From contig JAGQKV010000009.1 in NCBI GenBank assembly GCA_020429915.1, positions 1 through 46,207 on the forward strand: a DNA stretch of 46,207 bases, read 5' to 3'. A model generated the notes under the pieces. That model saw only the letters and a program-made list of their open reading frames with translations, ran no database searches and was not told where the DNA came from. This document shows positions 8,901-18,688 of this stretch, one piece after another. This DNA is from Candidatus Omnitrophota bacterium. GTDB lineage: Bacteria; Omnitrophota; Gorgyraeia; Zapsychrales; Zapsychraceae. Positions within the stretch are counted from its first letter, which is position 1, and every line of letters starts with the position of its first letter. The position numbers and the translations under genes are program-made.

Positions 8901-11788
8901 AGATGGACTACGCCTCCGGACGGATGGTTTTCTGGCGGCCCGTGCCGTCGCTGGTGGAATCGTATTCCATAGCGGATGACGACCTCCTCGACGGTAACGG
9001 CGTTTACGTGGTGGTGGATTACGAATATCAGGCCAAGGATAAAGTTGATGAGGGGACCGTGGGGGTTCGCGCCCGTCAGGCCGTCGGCGAAAATCTGTTG
9101 ATCGGGACGACTTATGTCAATGAGGAGCTGGAGCAGTCGGACTATCAGCTGCGCGGTACCGACGTAACGTTGAAGCTCGGCGAGAACGCCCAAATTACGG
9201 CCGAGTACGCGCAAACGGTCGCCGAATCGCAGCCCAATTTCGTATCCACCGACGGCGGTTTGTCGTTCACGGAACTAAAGACCAGTGAAGACGCGCGCGG
9301 TAAGGCATACGGTCTGAAGGGGAATGCCAAACTCTTTAACCGGTTCGGTATCGACGCGTACTTCAAATATGTCGACAATGAATTCTCCAGCTCCGCCACG
9401 ACATCGCAGCAAGGCAAGGAGTTGCTCGGTTATAAGCTCACCTACGATTTGGGCGAGAAGACCCGGTTCACCCTTTCACAGGATTTTCAACGTCTACTGG
9501 AAGACGGCAACGACCAGACCCGGTTGCAGGTGGGATCGAACCGGACCACGACGACCATCGCTCAATTAATTCATGAAGCCCGCTTGCTGCGCCTGACGGC
9601 GGAATATAAGCGCAAAGAGGATGAGGCGGCCGGGACCGCCGTTGATATTGTGGCGGTCCGTGCCGATTTCCCGATCAATGAGCGCCTGATTTTCTCCTTC
9701 CAGCAGCAGGCGACGATCGGGGAAGGCGATTGGCGGACCGAGATCGGCGTCGCGGCCAAACCCACGGACAAGCTGACGGTCACATTTAAAGAGGTCTTCA
9801 GCGAGGACGGTACCGCCACGACGATCGGGCTTATCGCCGACATGAACGAACGCTTCGCTTTGACGGCAGGCTACACCTTTGAGGCCGCCGGCGACACATC
9901 GGCGACTCTCGGTGCCATTGCCAAGGTCAACGAGCGGATTCAGCTCGAGACTGCTTTCGGGGTATCGTCGAGCAAAGGCTTTACTCGCGCCGTGGCCATC
10001 GGCGCCAACGGTTCGCGGCAGCTGGGAGAGGACACCAGCTTGGACGCTGTTTTCGGGGCCGACGAAACCGGTGTCACCACTGCGTCCGCGGAATTGTCCG
10101 GCACGACCGAAGTGACGGATCAAACATCGTTGAAGAGCACCGTCAAAGTTACCGGTGACGGCACCCGGCGCAAGACCGATGTTACCGTCGCCGGCATCAC
10201 GGAGTGGGATGAATCGACAAAACTGGAAAGTGAGGTCGGCGTTTCCGAAGCGTCGTCGGGTTACCGGGGAACCCGCCTGTCCATCGGCGGCCGAAAACAG
10301 ATCGACGAGGACACGGAGGTGGAGAACAAAATCTCATTTGCGAATTCCAACACCGGACTCGACGAGACCACGGTATCCTTCGGATCGAAGAAGAAATTGA
10401 CCGATGATGTCGAACTGACTACGTCCCGTATATTCGGGTCCACTGGTGAAAGTCAATCCGAAGAAAGCCAGTACGGCATCTCGCTGGTCCGCGACGGCAA
10501 AAAACTCCAGGGGACCCTGAGCCGCAAGTTTGCGCAGGGGGTCAAGGAAGTCTCCCGAACCAATGTCTTCGGCCTGACCGGCGAAATCGACGATCGTTGG
10601 GCTGTTACCGGCCGCTATGAAAAAGGCGAAGTCAGGAATCTGGATGGGACCACCACGGACAGGGACGTTGTCTCTCTGGCTGCCGGATATGTGAAAAAAG
10701 ACAAGGAAACCGGGTTGGAGGTCTTCAAGAGTTCCAGCAAACTTGAGGTCCGCTTTGACGAAGGTACGACGGACAAGCGTCAGTTTCTGGTCAGCAACGC
10801 CTCGGAAGGCCAGCTCACTCCGGAGTTCTCGCTTTTCACCAAGATTGAGTACTCGGAGACGGTGGATACGTCGCTCGATACGCAGATCGCCCAGTACAAG
10901 GAGTTTGTGATCGGCGGGGCCTACCGTCCGATCATGTTCGACAGTTTGAATGTCCTCGGTAAGTACACGTATCTCGAGAACCGTTCACCGGCCAGCCAGG
11001 AAGACAACGCGGACATTGAGGAGGAAAAGGCGCACGTCTTCTCCACGGACTTGATTTATGACGTCAATGATAAATGGCAGGTCACGGAGAAATTCGCTAT
11101 GCGCGCGTCCAAGGAAAAGGTGGAGGGATTCGATTTCACCGAGACCCTGACGTGGCTGATGATCCACCGTCTGACCTACAAGGTCAACCGCGACTGGGCG
11201 GTCAGCGGGGAGTACCGGATGCTCACCGTCCGCGAGGCCGAGGACAAGAAGCAAGGCTTTATGCTGGAGGTGACCCGTCGCGTTGGCGAGTACGCGCAGT
11301 TGGGCGTCGGTTACGATTTCACGGACTTTACGGACGACTTGACCGATCTGGATTACAGCACCTACGGTCCGTTTGTCCGCGTCACCGGTAAGCTTTACGA
11401 CCGCAGTCCTGAGGAGATCGAGCGCGCCCGCCAGAAATGGCTGGAAGAAAAAGTGGCGCGCTGGGCGTGGATTATGGTCCAGGACGAGCTGACGCGGGAC
11501 GAAAGTCCGATCCTTCGGGAGCTCAACGATTACTTTGTCATGGCCCAACTAGCTTATCAGAACGGGGACTACGAGGAATCACGGCGGATCTATAAGGATA
11601 TCATTGTGGCCGGGCGAATGATGCATGATGAGGCCGCGGAATTCGTGCGGAAAAACGTCCGCAAAGAGGAGCGTTTACGGCAAATGAAGGATCTGGCTGA
11701 CCAATATTACAAGAACGGGCAGTACGAAAAAGCGAAGAAAATACTAGAGAAAATTCTGGAAGAGGCCAAAAAGCCTGTGATAAAATGA
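2921..11788 (+). CDS. Giant secreted adhesin / outer-membrane beta-barrel protein
   Basis: This 2955-residue protein begins with a basic n-region and a signal peptide ending near AYA-QQ (residue 38). Residues ~40-960 are beta-helix-like repeats, with two copies of a W-[TE]-G..STDW...NWDLG box about 341 residues apart (near 291 and 632). Then come Ig-like segments (~973, ~1057), a carboxypeptidase-regulatory-like segment (~1146), a DUF11-like domain (~1256-1380), an SdrD-B-like domain with YDRNENGVQD (~1387-1480) and a FlgD-Ig-like segment (~1546-1610). From ~1775 to ~2840 there is alternating beta sequence typical of an outer-membrane barrel. The last ~85 residues are helical and TPR-like. 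Export and a barrel are supported by sequence; the ligand is unknown. Its stop overlaps the next start as ATGA, so the two genes are probably translationally coupled. A family-level name would need a domain search. Confidence 0.85.
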   Translation: MVRSQSKTRKLRSARRKVMLSGLITAGMVCLLSTALYAQQGLFIPSTVEINVNTGTLCSNDDITLEGTLTTTTGWIRLHGDWINATGAYTPNMGTLDFKGTMTQTLDSSGIVSGKLFNNLYHTGTGTLNVVTNDLNIDNNFVNTAGTVDAGIQNITIEGDWNNTAAYDGGTGTVTFDGTSQSVLGSTTFNNFVKTVLLADTMIFDSTGTQTITGTLEMHGTLGQLLTITSDDDDADPTQWGINLRPGGFQVLNSLNVRLSDASDGLTLVAGVNSVDLGMNDNWVFGGATLTWTGSISTDWDVAGNWDLGLIPVSNDNVIIPAGTVNPLILNVDVAIVDVEVQAGATVQMDGQDLVLSGTLSNEGTITLFGNETLSIATPDADSGTFIFLGDGNGGSVTYTLPDFGTVDFYNLVINDSNATMDNFDTSGTLTVNGTLSVTSSTLDTSANADTLQVGGNLVINGGTLTSTSSTVDLEGDLLLGGGVFTAPDVTGTFFIGGDFNHSTGGTFANSGGVVVFDGLAQGITGDVDTTFATLSKMTLVPDTFTFSTSSEQTVTGTLQLEGTMGGVLSINSDSVGVQADLTLLPGGVQQLDWLSVTDNDASGGLLLAPMNSTEFIPATTTNWDFDGADVTWEGDESTDWQNPMNWDLGFVPGGNDHAIIPPVPTQPILTANVGIDQLTLNPGATTVMLEDYNLTVAGTLSNDGTITLFGNQMYSFGLSDNDSGLFIFLGDGDGTADTYLITDQGTFDFYNVIINDVNATMDSFRTTGSLNIAGTLTLSSGTVDNSTLMGIISIGGSLLIEGGQLLTTAGTLDVNGGVSVTTGTLSAPGPGYAFTVANDWTMSVGGTFVANGGQVEFDGGATASITGDTRFHDFFSDSAGKTFIFESGSEQTVEGSFILQGMSGTEIVLRPSAAAGQWFLDFTTSPQISQFVDVDYSTANTNIITCFNCIENTPASTVNWVFGLLSIDVPVTGETTDNTPTIIGTGSPGATVEIRDGANMLIGSAVADANANYRFEVTGTLPLGAITLTPFIGPAFGNSVLFTISAAPTTAEQPVITSPADGDRILGSMPTITGFGDPGEAVEVLANDANGNLLLASVGTGIVTAGGTFSVTLSSPLPKGTNFVSVTIGGVASDIFEFALTDPFGVVFDSIRNTPIVGAEVLLINETTGLPAVPGVDIDATDVNPVVTGTNGFYSFLTINDDFHLEVTAESYTFPSILDTFDPGREINTGSKGEVFTITGSVMQIDLPMDPAPDLLRIEKDANKREARIGDVITYTIKIENVGVIDAPDAYIHDRIPAGFKYIQNRVTLDGVPIANPRGNRPVVFDIGDVNVGQTKILKYQLVIGSGVVVGDYQNVAIARHVSGIQYSNPATEVVTVILDPLFDLGTTIGKVFYDRNENGVQDPPVYDPVQDKIITEEPVPNVRIVTEDGTVVVTDKEGRYNVPALLPGRHLFRVDERTLPEGTYLTTDKVVVVDITPGLMVKANFGIKEDSEIAATEDSVFFAKKVKVTLDDAKPEPRLHVALFEDPVGVLNGIFVKPVEFRIFTNYAAFIHKWVLEIIDKDVGKVIHRIEGDQLNVFDPIYWDGRDLKGNYIDPNRNYEFRLMIEDKEGKFDETAAQSIEFEVMTNDLQRDAYLQRQTEARLEYQAWSMKNMKQSSLTVQTILVDGQRVTIDRLGTRLKSVRVLHKGQLITEVPITERHGLTAQEIVEGKDTRNIGRQEPLEVILPKGSYSLMVQEDVGSDLVQEDVVRVVEGYGEIREEYNRPVQTYSKPLRIGEDQLFFVAMGDARMGYTLTRGNVEPVLQNDRYNEGFYTEGKLAYYLKGKILGKYLVTSSFDTQRERKEIFRNLDPEEYYPIYGDGSQIDYEATNTQGNLYALVEWDKSSAIWGNYSIGFDKTDFGRFSRSLYGGKVDYESVSSTKYGDARTKVIAFRAKAQQRSAHVEFTATGGTLYYLKHKDVLEGSDKVTVEVRDKINGLVLATRDMVEGADYEMDYASGRMVFWRPVPSLVESYSIADDDLLDGNGVYVVVDYEYQAKDKVDEGTVGVRARQAVGENLLIGTTYVNEELEQSDYQLRGTDVTLKLGENAQITAEYAQTVAESQPNFVSTDGGLSFTELKTSEDARGKAYGLKGNAKLFNRFGIDAYFKYVDNEFSSSATTSQQGKELLGYKLTYDLGEKTRFTLSQDFQRLLEDGNDQTRLQVGSNRTTTTIAQLIHEARLLRLTAEYKRKEDEAAGTAVDIVAVRADFPINERLIFSFQQQATIGEGDWRTEIGVAAKPTDKLTVTFKEVFSEDGTATTIGLIADMNERFALTAGYTFEAAGDTSATLGAIAKVNERIQLETAFGVSSSKGFTRAVAIGANGSRQLGEDTSLDAVFGADETGVTTASAELSGTTEVTDQTSLKSTVKVTGDGTRRKTDVTVAGITEWDESTKLESEVGVSEASSGYRGTRLSIGGRKQIDEDTEVENKISFANSNTGLDETTVSFGSKKKLTDDVELTTSRIFGSTGESQSEESQYGISLVRDGKKLQGTLSRKFAQGVKEVSRTNVFGLTGEIDDRWAVTGRYEKGEVRNLDGTTTDRDVVSLAAGYVKKDKETGLEVFKSSSKLEVRFDEGTTDKRQFLVSNASEGQLTPEFSLFTKIEYSETVDTSLDTQIAQYKEFVIGGAYRPIMFDSLNVLGKYTYLENRSPASQEDNADIEEEKAHVFSTDLIYDVNDKWQVTEKFAMRASKEKVEGFDFTETLTWLMIHRLTYKVNRDWAVSGEYRMLTVREAEDKKQGFMLEVTRRVGEYAQLGVGYDFTDFTDDLTDLDYSTYGPFVRVTGKLYDRSPEEIERARQKWLEEKVARWAWIMVQDELTRDESPILRELNDYFVMAQLAYQNGDYEESRRIYKDIIVAGRMMHDEAAEFVRKNVRKEERLRQMKDLADQYYKNGQYEKAKKILEKILEEAKKPVIK

Positions 11789-14700
11789 CACACAATACAC
11801 TCCTTCCTAAAGTATTTATACTTATAGGTATACAAATCAGATTCTGGATGCGAACAGCCCCGAAAATTCTGTTTATCACCCTCGTGTTGCACCTTGTGCT
11901 GCCCGTCCTGGTGCCCTGCCTTTCGGCCGTCCCGGGTTATGCCCAGGAAGTCCCCGGCCAAGACCCCAGCTTTAGAGATGTCAAGACCGAGGAAGGTTTT
12001 ACCCTCGACTTGAAACAGTTGATCGAGCGCTCCAAGAAGAAGATCGAACAGGTCGATGACAAGCTTAAAGACCAGGCGCGTGATCGGCGGAACCAGCAAC
12101 GCGAGGCCAAGGCACGCGAGTATTTTGATAAGGCAACCACATTGTACGAACGCGGCGACCTCGATCAGGCGCGCGAACTGTGGGAAAAGGCCATCAAGAT
12201 TACCGAACATGAGGAAATGGAGGACTACATCAACCTCAGCGTCCGCCGGCAACGGGTGCAGGAGAAGGCGTTGCGTAAGGCTGAAAAACGCCGTCTGAAG
12301 CGATTGGAAAAGGAGCGCGGATACACCGCCAAGGAAGTGAACAAGAAATACCGCGAGGCGGTGAAGTTTTACCGGGACGAGAAATATCTGGCCGCCAAGG
12401 TGGCCTTTGAGGAAGTCGACGAGATGTTCCCCGATCATAAGGCCACCCGCAGTTACATTGCCCTGATCAATGACAGGATCGAGTCCGATCAGCAAAAGAT
12501 GATCGAGGACAAGTTGAAGAATAAGACCTTCAGCAGTGCCAAGTCCAAGGCCCGTTGGAAAAAGGAACTCGAGGAGGAGGAAAAGGCCCGGCAAAAGGAA
12601 CTGCGCCGCAGGGCGGACAGCCTGTACGAGGAGGCGGTTCAGTTGTACAAGGACAAACAGTTCAAAGTGGCGAAGGAAAAGTTCAAGGAAGTCGAATGGA
12701 TGCTTCCGGATTACAAGAATACGATTAAATATTTGGCCCGGATCGATGGTGACATCAAGAAGCACGGCGTGACCTTTACCGAGGAAGACAAGGTCAAGTA
12801 TTTTAAAGAGGAGTACAAGCGGATACGCGATCGGGACGATTGGGCCGCCCAGAACAAGGTCGATCCCAAATTGGTCCGCGAATCGGCGGACGAAGAACGG
12901 CGGCGGGAAGAAGCCGCTTTTGTGTACGACGCAGCATTGACGCTGTACAAAAAAGACTACCACAAGCAGGCCCTGGAGAAGTTTTATGAAGTCCAGGCGC
13001 TTTATCCCGACTATAAAAAGACACAGTCTTACATCCGCAAGCTTCATAAGAAAGTTCCGGGCAGCGAGAATGATTTTACCCGCATGCGGGAGCAGGCACG
13101 TAAGTCGGCCGCACCTTTGTTTAAGCCGGCGCCCGGGGTCAACGAACAGGTGATTCGGGCCATCGACGACGAGCAGCGCAAACGGATCGATCAGGCGGAG
13201 GGCAAGTACAAACAGGCCCTGGCGTTCTACCAGGAGCACAACCTAACCGAGGCGCAGCGCAAATTTATCGAGGTGGAATCGATCTATCCGGGGTATAAGG
13301 CGACCCGGGATTATCTGAGTCACATCGACGGGGATATCGCGCGGCAGCATGCCGAGAAGAAGGACAACAAGAACGGTGTCGGAGGAATATTCTCTTTTCT
13401 GTCGGGCGGCGGCGACGATACGCATCGCGACAAATACCGCCAGGCGAAGGAATTGTATGCCCAGGAGAAATACCAGGAGGCCATGGACCTCTTTGAAGAG
13501 GTCCAGCACATGAAACCGGGCTATCGCGGCACCGAGAAGTACCTGGCGCGTATTGCCAGGAAACTGGCGGAGCCGCCAAAGGTGGCTGCCAAGACGAAGG
13601 ATGTAGATTCGGATGAGGATGCAGATCCCGGCCGGCGCAATATTGCCAAGAAGGTCGAACCCATTCCGGGGATGACCTCCGGCGTGCCGAAAAATTATCC
13701 GGAAGAGTCCGCCGATAGTCACGAACAAACGGAGGCCGAGAATCATAAGGATATGGTCGCGTTTACAAAACCGGTGACAAGTATGGACGACACAGGCCCT
13801 GTCAAACCGCTGACCGAGATGGAGCGCAAGAAACTGGCGACCAATAGCAAGGAACTGAAGAAGCTACGGGCCAAGGCGGAAAGGGATGGCGTATTGACCG
13901 AAGGCGAGCGGAAATCCTTGCTTTCTAACCGCAAGGATATCGATAAAGAGCTTTCCCGGCAGCAGAAGGAATCAGCGCGGCGCATGGCGGATGTCGTCGA
14001 GGAAACGTACAAGGAAGCGGTAGGGCTCTACAAATTAGAACAATACGCCGGTGCCAAGGCCAAATTCGCCACTGTCGAAGGGATCAAGCCCGGATATAAA
14101 CGCGCGGCGGAGTACATGCGCAAAGCTGATGAATGGCTCAACGAGAAATACCAACCGTTGCCGGATGAGCCCGTGACGGCCACACGCAAGCAACCCCCGG
14201 CGCCGGCCGCGGAACTGGTCGTGGCCGAGGCAAAGGCCGCACCGGTTGAAGAAGCCGCTCCCCGTAAGAAATCTCTCGAAGAGCTGGCAGCGGAGATCGA
14301 CGATGATTATTACCATCCGATGTCGGACATCGAATATTCCCGCCGGACCATGGAGTCCGCGCAGTTGACCGGGGAGGAGACCAGGAAGGCGCGGGAGGCG
14401 CGTTTGCAAAGATTGGCGGATGCCGAGATGAAGGAAGGCGAGGTCATGGCGTCGATTGCCGAAATGACCGATGAAGAACTTAGGGAAAAATACCGGCTTG
14501 GAAAGAATCTTTATCACGCCAAGAATTATCGCAAAGCCAAGACCGTTTTTGCCCAAATCAGTGAACGCCAGGCGGATTACAAAGGGACGCAGCGCTATCT
14601 CCGCAAGATCGATATCATTCTTGACCGGCAAAAGGTCCAGCGGGAAGAGTACCGGCATAAGATGGCGCAGCACGATGAAAAGGATGCGCCCGGGGCTGAA

Positions 14701-16368
14701 TCCCCTGCCGTCGCCGCGGCTGTTCCGTCTCCGGAACCCTCCGGCGAAAAAGCAATCACGAACCGGACCGAAGAGTATTTTGCGGCTGCCGCCCGCAAGG
14801 CCGATCGCCGGAACGGACTCAAACCGCCCGCGTCGTTGACCGGCGGTGCGGTGGGGATGGCGCCGGACGTTGATCAGACTCCGCCTGAATATGCCGTTCA
14901 ACTCGTGAAGGATCTGTATGACGAGGGCAAAAAGTTTTACGGTCAGAAGGATTACCCCGAGGCTCATTCTTTCTTCGCGCGCGTCGAACAGATGCATCCC
15001 GATTACAAGCGCACCCGGCGTTATCTGAAGAAGATTCAGTCGCTGGTGAGTGTGTCCGGTCCCCAGGATTCCGGTGCCGGAGAATTACCTGCGGCGTCGC
15101 AAAAGAAGCCGACCTCACCGCCGCCCGTTCCGTCAGACAAAGGTAAGGCTGACGCCAAGGATGCGGCCGATTACCGCAAGCTGGTCAAGGAACAGCGTGA
15201 AGCGGAGGAGCAAAACAAAAAGCTCGCCCGGTTGGACCGGCGAGCCCGGGCGGAACAAGAAGAGCTGGCCAGTAACCGTGACGCGAACATTTACCGGGAA
15301 ATGCTGGAAGCCCAACGCGCGGACCAAAAACGACTGCAGACGGAGCAGGGAAACGCCCGGCAGGAAAAAGAACTCCGGGCGCAGGAAGAGGAGAAGCGCC
15401 GTAAGCGTGAGGAACGGCAGGCCAAGGAAGAACTCCTGGCCAAGATTAAGAACGACTTGAGAGAGACCCGTCAGCAAGCCCTCGACCTGCTGGCCGCCAA
15501 TGAAGAGTCCAAGGCACAGCTTCAGATCAACAAATTCGATCAGCTGCTTACGCACAGCGGGTTCTCGGCGCGGGAACAACGGCGTTGGGAACGGGATTTC
15601 GAGAAGCGCCGGAAGCGTATTCTGAAGCGTCTGGAGAAGGAACGCGTAAAGGAGGAAAACAGCATCCTCGCCAAGACCAATCTCAGCCGTGAGGAAAAGG
15701 ATAAGCTGACGATCAAACAGCAGCGCGAGTTGGAAAAGATTGAAGAACGGATTCAGACTGAGCAACGCAAGCTTGCCCAGGCGCGTGAAGAAGAAAAGAA
15801 GCGTCTGCAAAAGTTGGCGCAGGCCCAGCAATCGACGGATTCTGCGGCAGAAAAAATAAAACCGTCTGCGGACCGCACGTCCGCGATTAACAAGGCCTTG
15901 GACAATGTGAACATAGCCAAGGTCAAGGCCAGTGATCTGGAAACGCTGGCGGAACTTGAGGAAAAGAAAAAGCGGGAAATCGAAGAGCTGGTCAAGGAGC
16001 GGCAAAAAGAATTGCAAAGCAAGCGCAAGAAGGTCCAGCAGGAATTTGATAAAAGTCTGTCCCAGATGTATAAAAAGGGCGTCCGTTTGTACAAGAAGAA
16101 AATCTACGATGAGTCGGCGAATATCTTCCAGGAGATACAGCGGATGCGGCCGGGCTACAAGAAAGTAGCCCATTACCTTTCCAAGATCGACGAGGAATTG
16201 ATCGAGCAAAAAACCCAGCAATTCCGCGCGCAGCGTCGGTTCCAAACCCCCAACCTCGCCACGTCCGGGGCGCAAGTCGCCGGGCCGGTCCCCCCGACCG
16301 GGAAGAAAGAGAACCGGTTGCAATCGATCAAAAATGCCCTTGATGATTTCGAAGAAAAGATGTGGTAG
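11785..16368 (+). CDS. Exported protein with ten TPR-like repeats and long coiled coil
   Basis: The 1527-residue product has ten repeats of a TPR-like unit: Y..A..LY....Y..A...F.EV, then a [MLI].P.YK.T..YL box. They start near residues 112, 186, 278, 379, 472, 548, 739, 901, 1040 and 1426. Residues ~1130-1420 are dense in K, E, Q and R and should form a coiled coil. The start at 11785 overlaps the upstream stop (ATGA). However, the ATG at 11848 (residue 22) would put a standard signal peptide, ending near GYA-QE, right at the N-terminus, so either start may be used. Secretion to the periplasm is inferred. Coupling to the barrel gene, which itself ends in a TPR-like tail, suggests a partner or scaffold role in assembling the surface protein. 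No close named family is recognised. Confidence 0.8.
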   Translation: MTHNTLLPKVFILIGIQIRFWMRTAPKILFITLVLHLVLPVLVPCLSAVPGYAQEVPGQDPSFRDVKTEEGFTLDLKQLIERSKKKIEQVDDKLKDQARDRRNQQREAKAREYFDKATTLYERGDLDQARELWEKAIKITEHEEMEDYINLSVRRQRVQEKALRKAEKRRLKRLEKERGYTAKEVNKKYREAVKFYRDEKYLAAKVAFEEVDEMFPDHKATRSYIALINDRIESDQQKMIEDKLKNKTFSSAKSKARWKKELEEEEKARQKELRRRADSLYEEAVQLYKDKQFKVAKEKFKEVEWMLPDYKNTIKYLARIDGDIKKHGVTFTEEDKVKYFKEEYKRIRDRDDWAAQNKVDPKLVRESADEERRREEAAFVYDAALTLYKKDYHKQALEKFYEVQALYPDYKKTQSYIRKLHKKVPGSENDFTRMREQARKSAAPLFKPAPGVNEQVIRAIDDEQRKRIDQAEGKYKQALAFYQEHNLTEAQRKFIEVESIYPGYKATRDYLSHIDGDIARQHAEKKDNKNGVGGIFSFLSGGGDDTHRDKYRQAKELYAQEKYQEAMDLFEEVQHMKPGYRGTEKYLARIARKLAEPPKVAAKTKDVDSDEDADPGRRNIAKKVEPIPGMTSGVPKNYPEESADSHEQTEAENHKDMVAFTKPVTSMDDTGPVKPLTEMERKKLATNSKELKKLRAKAERDGVLTEGERKSLLSNRKDIDKELSRQQKESARRMADVVEETYKEAVGLYKLEQYAGAKAKFATVEGIKPGYKRAAEYMRKADEWLNEKYQPLPDEPVTATRKQPPAPAAELVVAEAKAAPVEEAAPRKKSLEELAAEIDDDYYHPMSDIEYSRRTMESAQLTGEETRKAREARLQRLADAEMKEGEVMASIAEMTDEELREKYRLGKNLYHAKNYRKAKTVFAQISERQADYKGTQRYLRKIDIILDRQKVQREEYRHKMAQHDEKDAPGAESPAVAAAVPSPEPSGEKAITNRTEEYFAAAARKADRRNGLKPPASLTGGAVGMAPDVDQTPPEYAVQLVKDLYDEGKKFYGQKDYPEAHSFFARVEQMHPDYKRTRRYLKKIQSLVSVSGPQDSGAGELPAASQKKPTSPPPVPSDKGKADAKDAADYRKLVKEQREAEEQNKKLARLDRRARAEQEELASNRDANIYREMLEAQRADQKRLQTEQGNARQEKELRAQEEEKRRKREERQAKEELLAKIKNDLRETRQQALDLLAANEESKAQLQINKFDQLLTHSGFSAREQRRWERDFEKRRKRILKRLEKERVKEENSILAKTNLSREEKDKLTIKQQRELEKIEERIQTEQRKLAQAREEEKKRLQKLAQAQQSTDSAAEKIKPSADRTSAINKALDNVNIAKVKASDLETLAELEEKKKREIEELVKERQKELQSKRKKVQQEFDKSLSQMYKKGVRLYKKKIYDESANIFQEIQRMRPGYKKVAHYLSKIDEELIEQKTQQFRAQRRFQTPNLATSGAQVAGPVPPTGKKENRLQSIKNALDDFEEKMW

Positions 16369-16426
16369 ACTGTAGGTCTCCGGGAACGGTGATCATGTTA
16401 AGTGACCCATTTCGTCGAACTCACCC

Positions 16427-18685
16427 ATGTTGCTACGATTCCTGACGCTCATGACCTTGTGCGGTCTGTCGGCCGCGTTACCATCGGCCGCCGTGGCGGG
16501 CGGGCAACCGCAGGATTTCTTTATGAAACCACAGCAAGAACTCAACCGCCTATCCCGGGAAAAAAGCCCCTACTTGCTGCAACATGCCGCGAACCCGGTG
16601 GATTGGTATCCCTGGTCGGAGGAGGCCTTTGACAAGGCCCGTCGCGAGGATAAGCCGGTCTTTCTGTCCATTGGTTACTCCACCTGCCACTGGTGTCACG
16701 TTATGGAGGAGGAATCCTTCGAGAACGAAATGATCGCCAAATACCTTAATGATCACTTTGTCTCCATAAAAGTCGACCGGGAGGAACGTCCGGATGTGGA
16801 TCACATCTACATGTCGGCTGTGCAGGCCATGACCGGCCAGGGGGGGTGGCCGTTGTCCGTGTTTCTGACCCCCGACCGGAAGCCGTTTTTCGGCGGGACT
16901 TATTTTCCTCCCTACGCGAAATGGGGAAGCCCGGGTTTCTTCGATGTCCTGGCCTCGATCGAACACGGCTGGCGGAACGAACGCGAAAAGATGCTGAATG
17001 CCGGAAACGCGCTGACAGGAATGCTCAAGGAACATCTTCCCGGGGGCTCCGGTGACGCGTCTTTGACCAAGGATATTTTTGAACAAGCCTACACGGAATT
17101 CCGGCAGACGTATGACGATGTGTACGGCGGTTTCGGCCACGCCCCGAAGTTTCCGACCAGCCATAACCTGTCATTCCTGCTGCGCTACACCAGGCGCGCA
17201 CCGGATTCCCGGGCCCAGGAAATGGTGGCCTTCACCCTGCACCGCATGGCCGCGGGCGGCATGTATGATCACCTGGGCGGAGGGTTTCACCGTTATTCCA
17301 CGGATCGGGAGTGGCAGATTCCGCATTTTGAAAAGATGCTCTACGACCAGGCCATTCTCGGCCGCACGTACGTCGAAATGTATCAGCTGACCGGTGATTC
17401 GTTTTACGCGCGTGTGGCCCGCGAGACCTTTGATTATTGCCTGCGCGATCTGCGTGATGCCCAGGGAGCGTTTCATTCCGCCGAAGACGCCGACAGTCTG
17501 GACCCCTATGAGTTTGCGGGGATGCTGCCGGATCCCGCGCAAAAACATAACAAGAAGGAGGGGGCATTCTTTCTCTGGCAGTCCGCTCAGATAGATGATG
17601 TCCTGAGTCAGGCGGATGCAGGTATCTTTAAATGTTATTACGGGATCCGTCCGGACGGAAACGCCAAGTCTGATCCGCACGGCGAGTTCGGCGGACGCAA
17701 TGTCCTGGCGCAAGCCGAGGATCTGCAGGCGTGCGCCGCGCAACTCGGCGTCAGTGTCGAAGATGTATCCGCGAGTTTGCAACGGACGCGCCAGGCGCTT
17801 TTCCCGCTGCGTGAAGAGCGGCCACGGCCGCATCTTGATGACAAGGTGCTGGTCGACTGGAACGGATTGATGATCGGAGCCCTGGCCTTCGGCGGCCGGG
17901 TTTTGGAAGAGCCGCGCTACCTGCAGGCCGCCGAAGAAGCCGCGCGCTTTATTCTGGCCAATATGCTCACGGACGGTCATTTGCTGCACCGGTACCGCGA
18001 CGGTGAGTCGTCGATCCCGGGGATGCTAGAGGATTACGCCTTCTTCATCAACGCCTTGATCGATCTTTATGAAGCGACCTTTGATCCTCTATATATAGAG
18101 AAGGCCGTCGCCCTTCAAGCGGCCTGTGACGAGTCGTTTGCCGACAAAGTGAACGGCGGGTATTATCTGACGGCAGAAGGGGCGGATGATCTGATTTATC
18201 GTCCGAAGGAGATCTATGACGGGGCAATCCCTTCCGGGAATTCGATGGCAGCCCTGGCCCTGGTCCGGTTGTACCACATTACCTTTGACAAGAAATATCT
18301 CGACCGTGCTCAGAAGCTGTTTGCCTCCTTTGCCGGGACTGTCCGCAAACGGCCGAGTGCCTTTGCGCAGATGCTGATGGCGTTTGATTTCGCTGTCGGT
18401 CCGTCGGCGGAGATCGTGATCGCCGGAGCGCGGGAAGATGCGGGGGTGCGTGACATGTCTGACGAGGTTTTTCGCAGTTTTATTCCGAACCGGGTCCTGA
18501 TTCATCGTGACAGCGATCCGCGTAAGGGCGAGGCATTGTGGGAGCTGGTGCCGTTCCTGGAAAAGCAGCCGCCGGTGGACGGTCGACCGACCGCGTATGT
18601 CTGCGAAAATGCCGTTTGTCAGCGGCCCGTCACGGATCTCCCGGAATTGAAAAAGATTTTGGAAAACCTGGTTAAAGAGGAATAG
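16427..18685 (+). CDS. yyaL: YyaL/DUF255-family thioredoxin-fold protein
   Basis: Near residue 40 the protein carries the family hallmark [15 protein letters not shown], then [13 protein letters not shown] and a CHWC redox-type motif at residues 87-90. The rest (~250-750) matches the alpha/alpha-barrel half of the SPATA20/YyaL family (length normally ~680-750). Biochemical function in bacteria is not established. The start at 16427 gives a plausible signal peptide (cleavage near AVA-GG), which would make this an exported version. The ATG at 16523 has an AGGA seven bases upstream and would give the usual cytosolic form, so location is uncertain. It is followed after 3 bp by an AsmA-like gene, which suggests co-transcription and perhaps an envelope role. 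Confidence 0.88.
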   Translation: MLLRFLTLMTLCGLSAALPSAAVAGGQPQDFFMKPQQELNRLSREKSPYLLQHAANPVDWYPWSEEAFDKARREDKPVFLSIGYSTCHWCHVMEEESFENEMIAKYLNDHFVSIKVDREERPDVDHIYMSAVQAMTGQGGWPLSVFLTPDRKPFFGGTYFPPYAKWGSPGFFDVLASIEHGWRNEREKMLNAGNALTGMLKEHLPGGSGDASLTKDIFEQAYTEFRQTYDDVYGGFGHAPKFPTSHNLSFLLRYTRRAPDSRAQEMVAFTLHRMAAGGMYDHLGGGFHRYSTDREWQIPHFEKMLYDQAILGRTYVEMYQLTGDSFYARVARETFDYCLRDLRDAQGAFHSAEDADSLDPYEFAGMLPDPAQKHNKKEGAFFLWQSAQIDDVLSQADAGIFKCYYGIRPDGNAKSDPHGEFGGRNVLAQAEDLQACAAQLGVSVEDVSASLQRTRQALFPLREERPRPHLDDKVLVDWNGLMIGALAFGGRVLEEPRYLQAAEEAARFILANMLTDGHLLHRYRDGESSIPGMLEDYAFFINALIDLYEATFDPLYIEKAVALQAACDESFADKVNGGYYLTAEGADDLIYRPKEIYDGAIPSGNSMAALALVRLYHITFDKKYLDRAQKLFASFAGTVRKRPSAFAQMLMAFDFAVGPSAEIVIAGAREDAGVRDMSDEVFRSFIPNRVLIHRDSDPRKGEALWELVPFLEKQPPVDGRPTAYVCENAVCQRPVTDLPELKKILENLVKEE

Positions 18686-18688
18686 ACA

